A stretch of 64,000 nucleotides of DNA, taken from Sphingomonas astaxanthinifaciens DSM 22298 (GTDB lineage Bacteria; Pseudomonadota; Alphaproteobacteria; Sphingomonadales; Sphingomonadaceae). The position numbers and the translations under genes are program-made. Each line of letters opens with the position of its first letter. Within the stretch, counting starts at the first letter, position 1. Below, piece after piece: positions 44,802 to 55,407 of this stretch. A model generated the notes under the pieces. The model did no database searches. It had not been told where the DNA came from and saw only the letters and a list, made by a program, of their open reading frames with translations. The stretch lies in the NCBI RefSeq assembly GCF_000711715.1, contig NZ_JONN01000001.1, positions 124,001 through 188,000 of the forward strand, in the 5' to 3' direction.

Positions 44802-45583
44802 GCCTCGACCTCATCGCCACCGGCACGCTCGGCAGCTTCCTCGCGGGCCAGGCGACCACGCTCGGCGCGCTTCCGGTCTTCTTCATGCGCTCGATCAGCA
44901 AGCGCACCGAGAACGCCTTTCTCGGCTTCTCCGCGGGGATCATGCTCGCGGCGAGCTTTTTTTCGCTGATCATCCCGGGCCTCGAGGCGGCGGGCGAACT
45001 GCACGGCGGCAGCAAGACCGTCGCCGCCGCCATCGTCGCCGCCGCGGTCCTGCTCGGTGCGACGACGCTCCACATCGTCAACCGCTATGCCCCGCACGAG
45101 CATTTCATCTCGGGGCCGATGAGCGGCGCCGAGAAGAGCAAGCTCGCGCGCATCTGGCTGTTCGTGATCGCCATCTCGCTCCACAATTTTCCCGAAGGCC
45201 TCGCGGTCGGGGTCAGCTTCGGCAGCCCCGACCAGACCGCGGGCTATGCGACCGCTTTCGGGATCGGTCTCCAGAACATCCCCGAGGGCCTTGCGGTGGC
45301 GCTCAGCCTCGCCGCGGTCGGCTATGGCCGCGCTTATTCCTTCTTCATCGCGGTGCTGACCGGGCTGATCGAGCCCCTCGGTGGGTTCATCGGGATCAGC
45401 GCCATCTCGGTGTCGAGCGAACTCCTGCCCTGGGGCCTCGGCTTCGCGGGGGGCGCGATGATCTGGGTGGTGTCGAGCGAGATCATCCCCGAGACCCACC
45501 GCGACAAGCAGGAGGGAATTGCCACCTTCGCGCTGATGCTGGGCCTCGCGGTGATGATGTTCCTCGACTGGACCTTCGGCTAG
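44798..45583 (+). CDS. ZIP family metal transporter (ZupT/GufA-like)
   Basis: The 261-residue inner-membrane protein has about eight hydrophobic segments. The ZIP metal-binding helices are seen as AISLHNFPEGLAVGV and GIGLQNIPEGLAVALS, and VVSSEIIPETHRDKQEG follows. Members import zinc, iron or manganese. A possible link to its operon partner galM is not obvious; the SMP-30 lactonase and DgoD in the same region need divalent metals, but that is speculation. Confidence 0.9.
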   Translation: MSLDLIATGTLGSFLAGQATTLGALPVFFMRSISKRTENAFLGFSAGIMLAASFFSLIIPGLEAAGELHGGSKTVAAAIVAAAVLLGATTLHIVNRYAPHEHFISGPMSGAEKSKLARIWLFVIAISLHNFPEGLAVGVSFGSPDQTAGYATAFGIGLQNIPEGLAVALSLAAVGYGRAYSFFIAVLTGLIEPLGGFIGISAISVSSELLPWGLGFAGGAMIWVVSSEIIPETHRDKQEGIATFALMLGLAVMMFLDWTFG

Positions 45584-45617
45584 GGACCCGCCTCGCCAAA
45601 GCCGCGTTGGACCGGCC

Positions 45618-46364
45618 ATGGAACGATCGTGGGTCAGCAACCGGGACAGGGCGACGGCGGTAGTGGCCGTGGCGCTGGTCCATGCCGCGCTCTTCTCGGC
45701 CTTGCTGACGCTCGGTGCGGGCCGCGCGATCGTCGCGCAGATCGACCCGCTCAAGGTGTTCGACGTGACGCCCGATCCGCCGCCGCCCCCGCCCCCGCCC
45801 CCGATCACGGTTGAGACGAAGAAGGCGCCCAAACCCGAAGGCGCCTCCGCACCGCCCGCCAAGAAGGCCGAGGCGACCCCAATCGTGAAGCCTCCGCCCA
45901 GGGTGGTGCTGCCCGTAACCCCGCCGGTGGTCGCGGCGCCCAAGCCCGGCACCGGGGCCGCGCCGAGCCAAGGCGCCGCGCCGGTCGACGGGCCGGGGAC
46001 GGGTGCGGGCGGGACCGGCAACGGAACCGGCAGCGGCGGCTCGGGATCGGGCCCGGGCGGCGGTGGTGGTGGCGGGGGCACCGGCCCCTCGGTCATTGCC
46101 AGCACTACGCTCACCGGCCGAAGCTACCCGCGCGACGTGCTTCGCGCCTGGCCACGCGGCGCCCGGGTGTTCGTCGCGGTCCGGGTCCAGGTCGACGGCC
46201 GCGCGACCGACTGCAAGGTCAACCGCTCGAGCGGCGACGCAATCGTCGACCAGTGGACCTGCCGGCTGGTCGAGGAGCGGGTCCGCTTCCGCCCGGCGAT
46301 CGACGGCAATGGCCGGCCCTATGTGCGCTGGTACGGCTACGTCCAGGCACCGGTGAATTTCTAG
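45618..46364 (+). CDS. TonB family protein (energy transducer), copy 1
   Basis: The 248-residue protein has one N-terminal membrane anchor (about 13-33), then a periplasmic Pro-rich stretch with nine consecutive prolines and many Lys-Pro/Ala-Pro pairs. A Gly/Ser-rich linker follows, and a TonB C-terminal domain (about 165-248) with SYPRDVLRAWPRGARVFV and VRFRPAIDGNGRPY. It would pass proton-motive energy to outer-membrane receptors such as the two in this window. ExbB and ExbD genes are not in view. It faces a related gene, and their stops share CTAG. Confidence 0.85.
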   Translation: MERSWVSNRDRATAVVAVALVHAALFSALLTLGAGRAIVAQIDPLKVFDVTPDPPPPPPPPPITVETKKAPKPEGASAPPAKKAEATPIVKPPPRVVLPVTPPVVAAPKPGTGAAPSQGAAPVDGPGTGAGGTGNGTGSGGSGSGPGGGGGGGGTGPSVIASTTLTGRSYPRDVLRAWPRGARVFVAVRVQVDGRATDCKVNRSSGDAIVDQWTCRLVEERVRFRPAIDGNGRPYVRWYGYVQAPVNF

Positions 46365-47161
46365 TCCCGGACCTCGACCGCATCGACCCAGCGGTCGGGT
46401 CCGGCACGCGGCATCCACTCGTTGTCGCCCGGGACCCACGCCTCGACCGGGCGCCCCGCCGTGTCGCGCGCCGGGCGCCAGCGCAGCCGCCGCTGGGCCG
46501 AGGCGCAGGTCGCGGCGTCGAGCGCGGAAATCCCGCTCGAGCGCGTCACCTGGCATTCGCGAACCCGCCCGTCGCGCCCGATCAGCATCCGGAAGCCGAC
46601 CCGGGTCACGCGGCGAAGCTCGAGCCCGCGCGGCGCATCACCCTCCTGGATGTCGCCCGAGACATATTCGGGCCCTTCGGCGACCCCGCCGCCACCGCCG
46701 CCGCCGGTCCCGTCGCCATAACGTCCCGCGCCCAGCCCCTCGCCCTCGCCGCCGCGGCCGGTGCCGGGACCGTCGATCGGAGCGGCGCCGGCCTTGGGCG
46801 CGGTGCCGGTGCCCGCGATCGGCGCGGCGGGGAGGGGCGGTGGCACGGGCAGGCGGACCTCGGGGGGCGGGGCGACGACCTCGGTCGGCGTGTTCTTCTT
46901 CGCCGGCGGGGCGGCGGCGCCCTCGGGATCCTTGGCTCGCTCGGTCGGCTTGCGCGCGGCTTCGGGCACCATCGGCGTCGCGGGCGGCTCGGGCTCGGGC
47001 TCGTTGAGGTCGATCAGCGCCAGCGGGGCCTTGAGTTCGGCCGGGACCGGCGCGACCCCAAGCCCCGCCAGCAGCGCCCAGCCGAGCGCAACATGGATGC
47101 CGACGACGATCGCCGCCGAGCGGAGGCGGTCTTCACGACTGACGAGGCGGTTGCGACGCAT
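46361..47161 (-). CDS. TonB family protein (energy transducer), copy 2
   Basis: The 266-residue protein has the same plan as its convergent neighbour: an N-terminal anchor (about 14-36), a Pro/Glu-rich and Pro/Lys-rich region, a poly-Gly linker, and a TonB-like C-terminal domain with RVGFRMLIGRDGRVRECQVTRSSG and RRLRWRPARDTAGRP. Both share the phrases EGA(S)APPAKK and GTGxAPxxGAAPxDGPGTG, so they are probably old duplicates. The C-terminal end adds a Trp-rich tail (ending WVDAVEVRD). Confidence 0.82.
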   Translation of the reverse strand: MRRNRLVSREDRLRSAAIVVGIHVALGWALLAGLGVAPVPAELKAPLALIDLNEPEPEPPATPMVPEAARKPTERAKDPEGAAAPPAKKNTPTEVVAPPPEVRLPVPPPLPAAPIAGTGTAPKAGAAPIDGPGTGRGGEGEGLGAGRYGDGTGGGGGGGVAEGPEYVSGDIQEGDAPRGLELRRVTRVGFRMLIGRDGRVRECQVTRSSGISALDAATCASAQRRLRWRPARDTAGRPVEAWVPGDNEWMPRAGPDRWVDAVEVRD

Positions 47162-47171
47162 GGGCGCGGGC

Positions 47172-48455
47172 CTAGTCCTCGGCCCATGAACTCGGCCTTG
47201 CTCGGCGCGGCAGGGTCAGCAGCACCGGCAGCACGGCCAGCGCGACAATCGCGATCATCACGCCGGGCGCCAGCGTCCAGCCGCTCCGCTCGACCCAAAA
47301 TTGCGCGAGCCATGGCGTGACCCCGCCGAAGATGGCGGTCGCTCCGGTCGCGCCCAGTGCCAGCGCGCTCAGCCGTCCTTCGCCCCCGACCTGCTCGGCC
47401 GTGGCCGCCGCGCCGACCGCGCTCACGCCGCCCGCGATGCCCGCGAGCACCACCGCGCCGATCAGCGCCTGTCCGCTCGACCCGCTCGCCATCCAGGCGA
47501 ACATCGTCACCGGGAGGAGCGCGCAGAGGAGGGCGAGGAGAACCAGCAGGTTCCGCCGCCCGAAGCGGTCCGAGGCGGCGCCGATGAGTGGAGTCACCGC
47601 AATCACCACCACCGCCGCGATCGTCGCCAGCCACAGCGACAGTTCCTCGCTCATCCGCCCGGCCGAGGTCAGGAATGCCGGGACATAGGTGATGCCGACA
47701 TAATAGCTGATCGATCCCAGCGCGGAGATGGCGAAGGCCCGGGCGATGCCGGCGCGATGGTGGGTGAGGACATGGCGGAGCGGGCTTTCGGGGACCGTGC
47801 CAGCACTTTGCTGACGCGCGAACTCGGGCGATTCCTCGATGCTCGCGCGGGCGATGCCGACGATTCCCGCCAAGGCCGCACCGAACAGGAACGGCAGGCG
47901 CCAGCCCCATTCGGCGAGTGCCGGGGGCGCGACGAGGCTGACGGTCAGCGCCGAGAGCCCGACCGCAAGCAACCCGCCGACCTCGCTGGCCGCCGCGGCG
48001 AGCGAGGTGACGAGGCCGCGTCGCTCGGGCCGGGCACCCTCGACCAGATAGGCGACCACGCCGGTATATTCGCCGCCGACCGCGAACCCCATGACGCAGC
48101 GCAGGGCCAGCAGCAGCCAGCCGGCGAGCGGGCCGATCGCCTCGCGCGTGGGCAGCAGCGCGATCCCCAGCATCGCCGCGGTCATCAGCGCGACCGAGGC
48201 GAGCAGCATCCTCCGCCGTCCGTAGCGGTCGCCGAGATGGCCGAAGGCGAGCGCCCCCACCGGCCGCATCAGATAGGCGATGGCGAAGCCCGCCAGCGTG
48301 TCGAGCAGCGAGCCCGACGAGTCGCCGAAGAACACCCGCGCCAGCACGGTCGCGAAATAGAGGTAGAGGGTGAAATCATACCATTCGACCACCGTCGAAA
48401 AGGCGGCGATCGTCAGCGACGAACGGGAAATGGGCTCGGTCCTCGTGCTGGTCAT
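47172..48455 (-). CDS. MFS transporter, metabolite:H+ symporter (MHS) family
   Basis: The 427-residue, 12-helix protein begins with SSLTIAAFSTVVEWYDFTLYLYFA, a hallmark of the MHS group (ProP, KgtP, ShiA). RPVGALAFGHLGDRYGRR is the loop 2-3 motif and GFAVGGEYTGVVAYLVE follows. Substrates in the group are organic acids or osmolytes such as proline, betaine, 2-oxoglutarate and citrate; this one cannot be assigned. It is divergent from a secreted hydrolase gene. Confidence 0.9.
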   Translation of the reverse strand: MTSTRTEPISRSSLTIAAFSTVVEWYDFTLYLYFATVLARVFFGDSSGSLLDTLAGFAIAYLMRPVGALAFGHLGDRYGRRRMLLASVALMTAAMLGIALLPTREAIGPLAGWLLLALRCVMGFAVGGEYTGVVAYLVEGARPERRGLVTSLAAAASEVGGLLAVGLSALTVSLVAPPALAEWGWRLPFLFGAALAGIVGIARASIEESPEFARQQSAGTVPESPLRHVLTHHRAGIARAFAISALGSISYYVGITYVPAFLTSAGRMSEELSLWLATIAAVVVIAVTPLIGAASDRFGRRNLLVLLALLCALLPVTMFAWMASGSSGQALIGAVVLAGIAGGVSAVGAAATAEQVGGEGRLSALALGATGATAIFGGVTPWLAQFWVERSGWTLAPGVMIAIVALAVLPVLLTLPRRARPSSWAED

Positions 48456-48570
48456 CGCCTCCCCTCTGCCGGGCCGGTGCCGAGACCCCGACCTTGGTCC
48501 AGATCATTGCCTTTCGTCGTGGAAATGCAGCATTCTGCGCGCACCCTATCCGCGAAAACCGGAGAGCGAC

Positions 48571-49710
48571 ATGGCCAAGCGAGCGACCTTCGTCCCCAAC
48601 CTTCTCGGCGGGACCTTGTCCGCCGCCCTGGTCCTCTCGGGCCCCGCCGCCGCGCAGGGCGCCGGAAGCCTCGTCTCAGCCGTTCCCGTCACCGAGACGC
48701 CGGCCGGGACCCAGGCCTGGCGCGTGCGCTACCTGACCCGCACCGATCGCGGCGAGGTCCGCGAGGTTACCGGGATGGTGATCGCCCCGCGCGAGGCGAT
48801 CCCGGCCCAGCCGCGCCCGGTCATCGCCTGGACTCACGGCACCTGGGGCACGGCCGAGAAATGCGCCCCCTCGCTCAGCCCCAATTTCTTCAACGTCACC
48901 CCCGCCATCGACGCCGTCCGCCGCGGCTATGTGGTGGTCGCCCCTGACTATATCGGTCTCGGCAATCCCGGCCCGCACCCCTATCTGGTCGGTACCGCCA
49001 CCGCCCGCGCGGTGCTCGACGCGGTTCGCTCGGCCCGACAGATCGCCGGCGCCGCGGCAGGCAGCCGCTATGCCGTGTGGGGCGAGAGCCAGGGCGGCCA
49101 TGCCGCGCTGTGGACCGGCCAGCTCCAGGGCGCCGAGGGGGCAGGGCTCACCCTCGTCGGGGTCGCCGCGGGCGCGCCGCCGACCGACCTTGCCGAGAAT
49201 TTCCGCAAGGCGAGCGATCCCAGCGCCAAGGCCTTCCTCACCGCGCTCGCGACCGACAGCTGGAGCCGCTACTACAATGTGCCGCTGAAGCTCGGTGCCC
49301 GCCGCACCCCCGGGATCATCCAGCGCATGGCGCAGAACAATTGCGTCAGCGTCGACAAGCCCCTGAAGCTTGGAACCATCCTCGGGATCCTCGCGCTTCG
49401 GCAGGATCTCAGGAAGACCGACCTCGGCACGCTGCGCCCTTGGTCCTCCTATGTCGCCGCCAACAGCACCTCGCCCGTCAGCCGGGTCCCGGTCCTGTTC
49501 GCGCAAACCCGCGAGGATCCCCTCGTCGCCCCCGCCGTCACCCGGGCCTTCGCCCGCCGGATGTGCGCCAACCGCGTCCGTGTCCGGTGGATCGACCTTC
49601 CCGGCAAGGACCACGCCACCACCGCCAGGCAGAGCGCGGCGGCGACCATCGACTGGATCGACCAGCGCTTCGCCGGCGCCCGCGCCCCGAGCGACTGCGG
49701 CCGGATCTGA
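48571..49710 (+). CDS. Secreted alpha/beta hydrolase, secretory lipase (LIP)-like
   Basis: The 379-residue protein has a signal peptide (to about residue 29, GPAAAQG) and an alpha/beta-hydrolase fold. VIAWTHGTWGTAEKCAPS is the oxyanion strand, YVVVAPDYIGLGNPGPHPYLVG follows, and the nucleophile elbow is WGESQGGHAALW. An Asp in TREDPLVAP and a His in GKDHATTA complete a triad. The layout resembles Candida-type secretory lipases (PF03583) and related bacterial esterases. GGAGAG precedes the ATG at 48571. A small exported protein gene follows 26 bases later. Confidence 0.83.
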   Translation: MAKRATFVPNLLGGTLSAALVLSGPAAAQGAGSLVSAVPVTETPAGTQAWRVRYLTRTDRGEVREVTGMVIAPREAIPAQPRPVIAWTHGTWGTAEKCAPSLSPNFFNVTPAIDAVRRGYVVVAPDYIGLGNPGPHPYLVGTATARAVLDAVRSARQIAGAAAGSRYAVWGESQGGHAALWTGQLQGAEGAGLTLVGVAAGAPPTDLAENFRKASDPSAKAFLTALATDSWSRYYNVPLKLGARRTPGIIQRMAQNNCVSVDKPLKLGTILGILALRQDLRKTDLGTLRPWSSYVAANSTSPVSRVPVLFAQTREDPLVAPAVTRAFARRMCANRVRVRWIDLPGKDHATTARQSAAATIDWIDQRFAGARAPSDCGRI

Positions 49711-49736
49711 ACGCTATCCCGGACAGGAGACCCCGA

Positions 49737-50048
49737 ATGACCAAATTCGTCCTCGCCGCCGCCGTGACGCTTGCCGCGACCGGCGTCGCCACGGCCTCCA
49801 CCCCGGCCGCCTGGGCCGCGCTCGACCGGCAGGTCAACCGCGCCTGCCTGATCGGCTCGGGCCTCACCCGCGCGAAGATCATCCCCGACAAGGCGAGCTT
49901 CCCCGACCGCGTGCCCGTCGAACTGCGGATCGTCGAGGGCTACAACCGGGGCAATGTCGTCGACGTGAAGCTCTGCGCCTACGACCGCCGGACCAAGCGC
50001 GCGGCCTTTGCCGAGGGACAGGGACGGCTCGGCGTCAATCGCCGCTAG
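49737..50048 (+). CDS. Small exported protein of unknown function
   Basis: The 103-residue protein starts with a signal peptide (MTKFVLAAAVTLAATGVATA). The mature part of about 80 residues is basic and has two cysteines (NRACLIG and VKLCAYDRR) that could pair in the periplasm. I do not recognise a family. CAGGAGA lies before the ATG. It may be co-transcribed with the lipase-like gene, and its end overlaps the convergent small membrane protein gene by 14 bases. Confidence 0.65.
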   Translation: MTKFVLAAAVTLAATGVATASTPAAWAALDRQVNRACLIGSGLTRAKIIPDKASFPDRVPVELRIVEGYNRGNVVDVKLCAYDRRTKRAAFAEGQGRLGVNRR

Positions 50049-50310
50049 CGTTGCTCGTGGCGTCGGTGACGGCGCGATCGTGCCCGCTCTTGTCGCTGTA
50101 GAAGCTGGCGGCGAACAGCCCGCAGCCGAGCAGGACCGAGATGAACACGCCGCCGATGACCGCGACGACCATGTGCGGGTAGAGATTGCCCGTCGCGCCG
50201 AGATAGGTGAGGGCGCCGATCGTCATCAGCACCGCGGCCACGACGATCCATTTCATGAGCCGCCGGAATTCGGCCGCGGCCTGCTGTTGCTGGGTGGGCA
50301 TGGTCGTCAT
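50035..50310 (-). CDS. Small two-helix membrane protein
   Basis: The 91-residue protein has a Gln-rich N-terminus, two membrane segments (about WIVVAAVLMTIGALTYLGA and MVVAVIGGVFISVLLGCGLF) and a short polar C-terminal tail. No family was recognised. It is upstream on the other strand of two small/exported genes and overlaps one of them at the 3' end. Confidence 0.65.
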   Translation of the reverse strand: MTTMPTQQQQAAAEFRRLMKWIVVAAVLMTIGALTYLGATGNLYPHMVVAVIGGVFISVLLGCGLFAASFYSDKSGHDRAVTDATSNASGD

Positions 50311-50363
50311 CTGGACGCTTCGACGGCCGAAGGCGATTGGACCGATTGTCCCAGGCTTCGCCC

Positions 50364-52529
<2,166 letters not shown>

Positions 52530-53015
52530 ATGCGTAGTTCGTTCGATTTCACCCCCTTCCGGCGCAGCGCGGTCGGCTTCGATCGCCTGTTCGACATGCT
52601 GGAAAGCAGCGCGGCCGCCGGCGCGGGCGAGAATTACCCGCCTTTCGACCTCATCAAGGAGGGCGAGCAAGATTATCGGATCGAGGTCGCGGTCGCCGGC
52701 TTCAAGCAGAGCGAGATCGAGATCACGAGCCATCAGAACGTGCTCGTCATCCGCGGCGCCAAGGCCGACGACGCGGGGGCCAATTACATCCACCGCGGGA
52801 TCGCGACCCGTAGCTTCGAGCGGCGCTTCGCACTCGCCGACCACATTCACGTGACGGGCGCCGATCTGCATGACGGGATGCTCGCGATCACGCTGAAGCG
52901 CGAGATCCCCGAGGCGATGAAGCCGCGCCGGATCGAGATCGGTGGACGCGAAACCGCCTCGGCCGAACCGCGCATCGAGGCCCGCGCCGAAGCGCGCGAG
53001 CCTGAGCACGCCTGA
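52530..53015 (+). CDS. Small heat shock protein, Hsp20/IbpA family
   Basis: The 161-residue chaperone holds unfolding proteins in a refoldable state. It begins MRSSFDFTPFRRSAVGFDRL. The alpha-crystallin domain covers about residues 36-135 (PPFDLIKEGEQDYRIEVAVAGF, with the FERRFALADHI and GADLHDGMLAITLKREIPE strands). A Glu/Ala/Arg-rich C-terminal tail follows in place of a clear IxI motif; RRIEIGG may serve. AAGGAGG is 9 bases before the ATG and is sequestered in a hairpin. A bidirectional terminator follows. Confidence 0.92.
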   Translation: MRSSFDFTPFRRSAVGFDRLFDMLESSAAAGAGENYPPFDLIKEGEQDYRIEVAVAGFKQSEIEITSHQNVLVIRGAKADDAGANYIHRGIATRSFERRFALADHIHVTGADLHDGMLAITLKREIPEAMKPRRIEIGGRETASAEPRIEARAEAREPEHA

Positions 53016-53020
53016 CAAGA

Positions 53021-53060
53021 AAAGGCCCCGGAAGCGCCGATGCTTCCGGGGCCTTTCCTG
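53021..53060. terminator. Bidirectional terminator between hsp20 and gcrA
   Basis: A 13-bp perfect stem (53023-53035 with 53042-53054) is flanked by AAAA on the left and TTTCC on the right, so it can end both convergent transcripts. Confidence 0.85.
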
Positions 53061-53067
53061 ATTGAGG

Positions 53068-53760
53068 CTAGCGGACCCGCGGGCCGCCGTAGGGCAGGGG
53101 CGGGGGCGGGCGGCGGTCGCGGCGCGGCAGCTGCGCCTGATAGGCGACGCCGCAATGCTGGACGCAATAGGGATAGCCCGGATTGGCCGGCTGCCCGCAG
53201 AAGTGGAAGTCGGGCTCGCCCGGATGGCCGAGCGGCCACTTGCAGATGCGATCGTTGAGATCGAGCAGGCTGGTCTTGTCGGCGATCTCGGGCGAGGGCT
53301 TGGCCGGGACCAGCCGGCGCGGCGGCGCGGGCGGGATCGGCGCCTGCTGCTCGCCCGGGCCTTGGCGGATGAAGCCGCCCGGACCGATCGAACGATAGAC
53401 GAGCGTGGTTTCGGTCTTGCCGGCCGGGGCGGCGGGCGCCGCGGGGGCCGGAGCCGGCGCGCGGGCTGGGGCCTCGTCGGGCATCGGCGCGGCGGTCTCG
53501 AGGATGGCGGCGATCGGCGCCTTGTCCTTGACCTTGGCGACCGGGCGCTCGTCGGCCGGGGCCGGCGCCGGGGCGGCCGCCGCGGCCTTCTCCTCGCCGG
53601 CCTTGACCGGGGAAGGGCGCGAATCGAGGCCGAGGCGATGCGCCTTGCCGATCACCGCGTTGCGGCTGACGCCGCCAAGTTCCTCGGCGATCGCGCTCGC
53701 AGTCTTGCCTTCGGCCCACATGGCCTTCAGCCGATCGATCCTCTCGTCAGTCCAGCTCAT
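53068..53760 (-). CDS. gcrA: GcrA cell-cycle regulator
   Basis: GcrA is an alphaproteobacterial sigma-70 cofactor that reads GANTC methylation and drives S-phase genes in Caulobacter. The 230-residue protein starts MSWTDERIDRLKAMWAEGKT with the helix-turn-helix AIAEELGGVSRNAVIGKAHR (about 23-42). It then has an Ala/Pro/Lys-rich linker and the C-terminal RNA-polymerase-contact segment CKWPLGHPGEPDFHFCG with PYCVQHCGVAYQAQ. The linker is longer than in Caulobacter. It is divergent from an ABC permease gene with 63 bases between starts. Confidence 0.95.
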   Translation of the reverse strand: MSWTDERIDRLKAMWAEGKTASAIAEELGGVSRNAVIGKAHRLGLDSRPSPVKAGEEKAAAAAPAPAPADERPVAKVKDKAPIAAILETAAPMPDEAPARAPAPAPAAPAAPAGKTETTLVYRSIGPGGFIRQGPGEQQAPIPPAPPRRLVPAKPSPEIADKTSLLDLNDRICKWPLGHPGEPDFHFCGQPANPGYPYCVQHCGVAYQAQLPRRDRRPPPPLPYGGPRVR

Positions 53761-53823
53761 CGCACTCTTCAATCTGTTAAGGGCAGTTGCCGCCGTCGGT
53801 TGCAGCCGATAGTCGGTCATGCC

Positions 53824-54657
53824 GTGAACGACCAGCCCTCCCCGATCCGAATGCACCGCGCCGCGCCGGGCGAACAGCGCCTCACCGGAGTCAATTGGGG
53901 TGGGCTGAAGACCCTCTATGTGAAGGAGGTGCGGCGCTTCTTCAAGGTCCAGACCCAGACGGTCTGGGCGCCGGCAGTCACCACGCTCCTGTTCCTGGTC
54001 ATCTTCACCGTCGCCTTGGGCGGCACCAAGCGCGAGGTGATGGGGGTGCCGTTCAGCCACTTCATCGCGCCCGGCCTGATCGTCATGGCGATGATCCAGA
54101 ACGCCTTCGCCAATGCGAGCTTCTCGCTGCTGGTGGGCAAGATCCAGGGCACGATCGTCGATTACCTCATGCCCCCGCTCTCGACCGGCGAACTGATCGC
54201 CGGGTTGGTCGGCGCCGCCGTCACCCGCGCCTTCCTCGTCGGGTGGGCGGTGTGGCTGGCAATGACGCTGTTTCCTGGGGTCGACGTCACGGTCCGCCAT
54301 CCGCTTGCCGCTTTCTGGTTCGGGCTGATGGGCGCGCTGCTGCTGAGCCTGCTCGGGCTCATCACCTCGATCTGGGCGGAAAAGTTCGACCATGCCGCGG
54401 CGGTCACCAATTTCGTGGTCGCGCCGCTGTCGCTACTCTCGGGCACCTTCTACTCGGTCGAGCAGCTGTCGCCCCTGTTCAGGGCGATCAGCCACGCCAA
54501 CCCCTTCTTCTACGTCATCTCGGGCTTCCGTTACGGCTTCCTCACCGAGGCCGATTCGCCCGTGCTTCTCGGCGCGATCCTGCTGGCGGTGATCAACCTT
54601 GCCCTGTTCGGTCTCTGCTACGCGCTGCTGCGGAGCGGGTGGAAGATCAAGAACTGA
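53824..54657 (+). CDS. ABC-2 type transporter permease
   Basis: The 277-residue membrane protein has six hydrophobic helices and the ABC-2 permease form (KEVRRFFKVQTQTVWAPAVTTLLF, then the FSHFIAPGLIVMAMIQNAFANAS and PLSLLSGTFYSVEQLSP segments). Members export polysaccharides, drugs or lipids. The partner ATPase gene is not next to it in this window, which is unusual. The start may be the GTG at 53824 or the ATG at 53851; GTG keeps an N-terminus that looks conserved. Confidence 0.85.
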   Translation: MNDQPSPIRMHRAAPGEQRLTGVNWGGLKTLYVKEVRRFFKVQTQTVWAPAVTTLLFLVIFTVALGGTKREVMGVPFSHFIAPGLIVMAMIQNAFANASFSLLVGKIQGTIVDYLMPPLSTGELIAGLVGAAVTRAFLVGWAVWLAMTLFPGVDVTVRHPLAAFWFGLMGALLLSLLGLITSIWAEKFDHAAAVTNFVVAPLSLLSGTFYSVEQLSPLFRAISHANPFFYVISGFRYGFLTEADSPVLLGAILLAVINLALFGLCYALLRSGWKIKN

Positions 54658-54743
54658 AGCGATTCCGCCGCTTAACCGATTTACCTTGGTGAATGACGGA
54701 TAACGGCGGTGTTCAGCCTGCCGCTTTGAGACCGCGCGTAAAC

Positions 54744-54770
54744 CTCCCTCATCAAGCCTCGTTGAGGGAG
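54744..54770 (+). promoter_or_regulatory. Hairpin that hides the Shine-Dalgarno sequence
   Basis: CTCCCTCA (54744-54751) is the exact complement of TGAGGGAG (54763-54770), with an 11-base loop. The GGGAG ribosome-binding site, eight bases before the ATG at 54778, is within the stem. Confidence 0.55.
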
Positions 54771-54777
54771 TAAAGAC

Positions 54778-55314
54778 ATGAAGAAGTTCCTGATCGCCGC
54801 CGCCGGTCTCTCGGCCATTGCCGCCGCCGCGCCGGCCGCCGCCCAATATTATCCGGCCCCGCCGCCGCCGGCCTACGGCTACGGCTATGCCCAGCCGGGC
54901 TACAACCAGCCCTATGGCCAGGCCTATGGCTACAACTATCGCGACCAGCAGGGTCTCGTCCGTGCGTACCTCGTCCGGGCCGACCAGCTCCGCCGCCAGG
55001 TCGAGCGCCGCGACATCCGCAACCGGATCGGCGACCGCGAGGCTTATCGCCTGCGCAATGCCGCGATCGACCTCCAGAACCGGACTCGCAGCTTCGCCCG
55101 CGACGGTCTGTCGAACCGCGAGCGCTATGACCTCGACCAGCGTTTCGCCCGGCTCGAGCAGGCGCTGCGCTATGCCTCGAACAACCGTGGCTATGGCCAG
55201 TATCGCGACCGCGACCGGGACGGCGTGTGGGATCGCAACGACCCCCGCATCGACCGTGACCGTGACGGCCGTGACGACCGCTACGAGGACGACCGCGGCC
55301 GTTATCCCGGCTAA
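54778..55314 (+). CDS. Exported Tyr/Gly/Pro- and Arg/Asp-rich protein of unknown function
   Basis: The 178-residue protein has a signal peptide (to about residue 22, APAAAQ). A Tyr-Gly-Pro-rich segment (about 24-54) follows, then a helical middle of Arg/Gln/Glu repeats (VRAYLVRADQLRRQVERRD and following) that could form a coiled coil. The C-terminal tail is rich in alternating Asp and Arg (DRDRDGVWDRNDP and on). The tail partly resembles a thrombospondin-type/calcium-binding DxDGDxxxD pattern, but weakly. Such envelope proteins are common in sphingomonads and have no known role. Translation may be controlled by the leader hairpin. Confidence 0.7.
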   Translation: MKKFLIAAAGLSAIAAAAPAAAQYYPAPPPPAYGYGYAQPGYNQPYGQAYGYNYRDQQGLVRAYLVRADQLRRQVERRDIRNRIGDREAYRLRNAAIDLQNRTRSFARDGLSNRERYDLDQRFARLEQALRYASNNRGYGQYRDRDRDGVWDRNDPRIDRDRDGRDDRYEDDRGRYPG

Positions 55315-55341
55315 GCCGGGGACGGTCGGTCCGGGCGGGGG

Positions 55342-55370
55342 TTAACCCCGCGCCCAACCGGTCCTATAGA
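55342..55370 (+). promoter_or_regulatory. Possible argD promoter
   Basis: TTAACC (55342-55347) and TATAGA (55365-55370) are separated by 17 bases, a good sigma-70 geometry. The start would fall inside the adjoining terminator stem. Confidence 0.35.
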
Positions 55371-55407
55371 GGGCGCGGCTCCACCACGGGGCCGCGCCCT
55401 TTTCTTG
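55371..55407 (+). terminator. Terminator of the exported-protein gene
   Basis: GGGCGCGGC (55371-55379) pairs with GCCGCGCCC (55391-55399) and is followed by TTTTCTTG. It lies only about 25 bases before argD. Confidence 0.8.
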
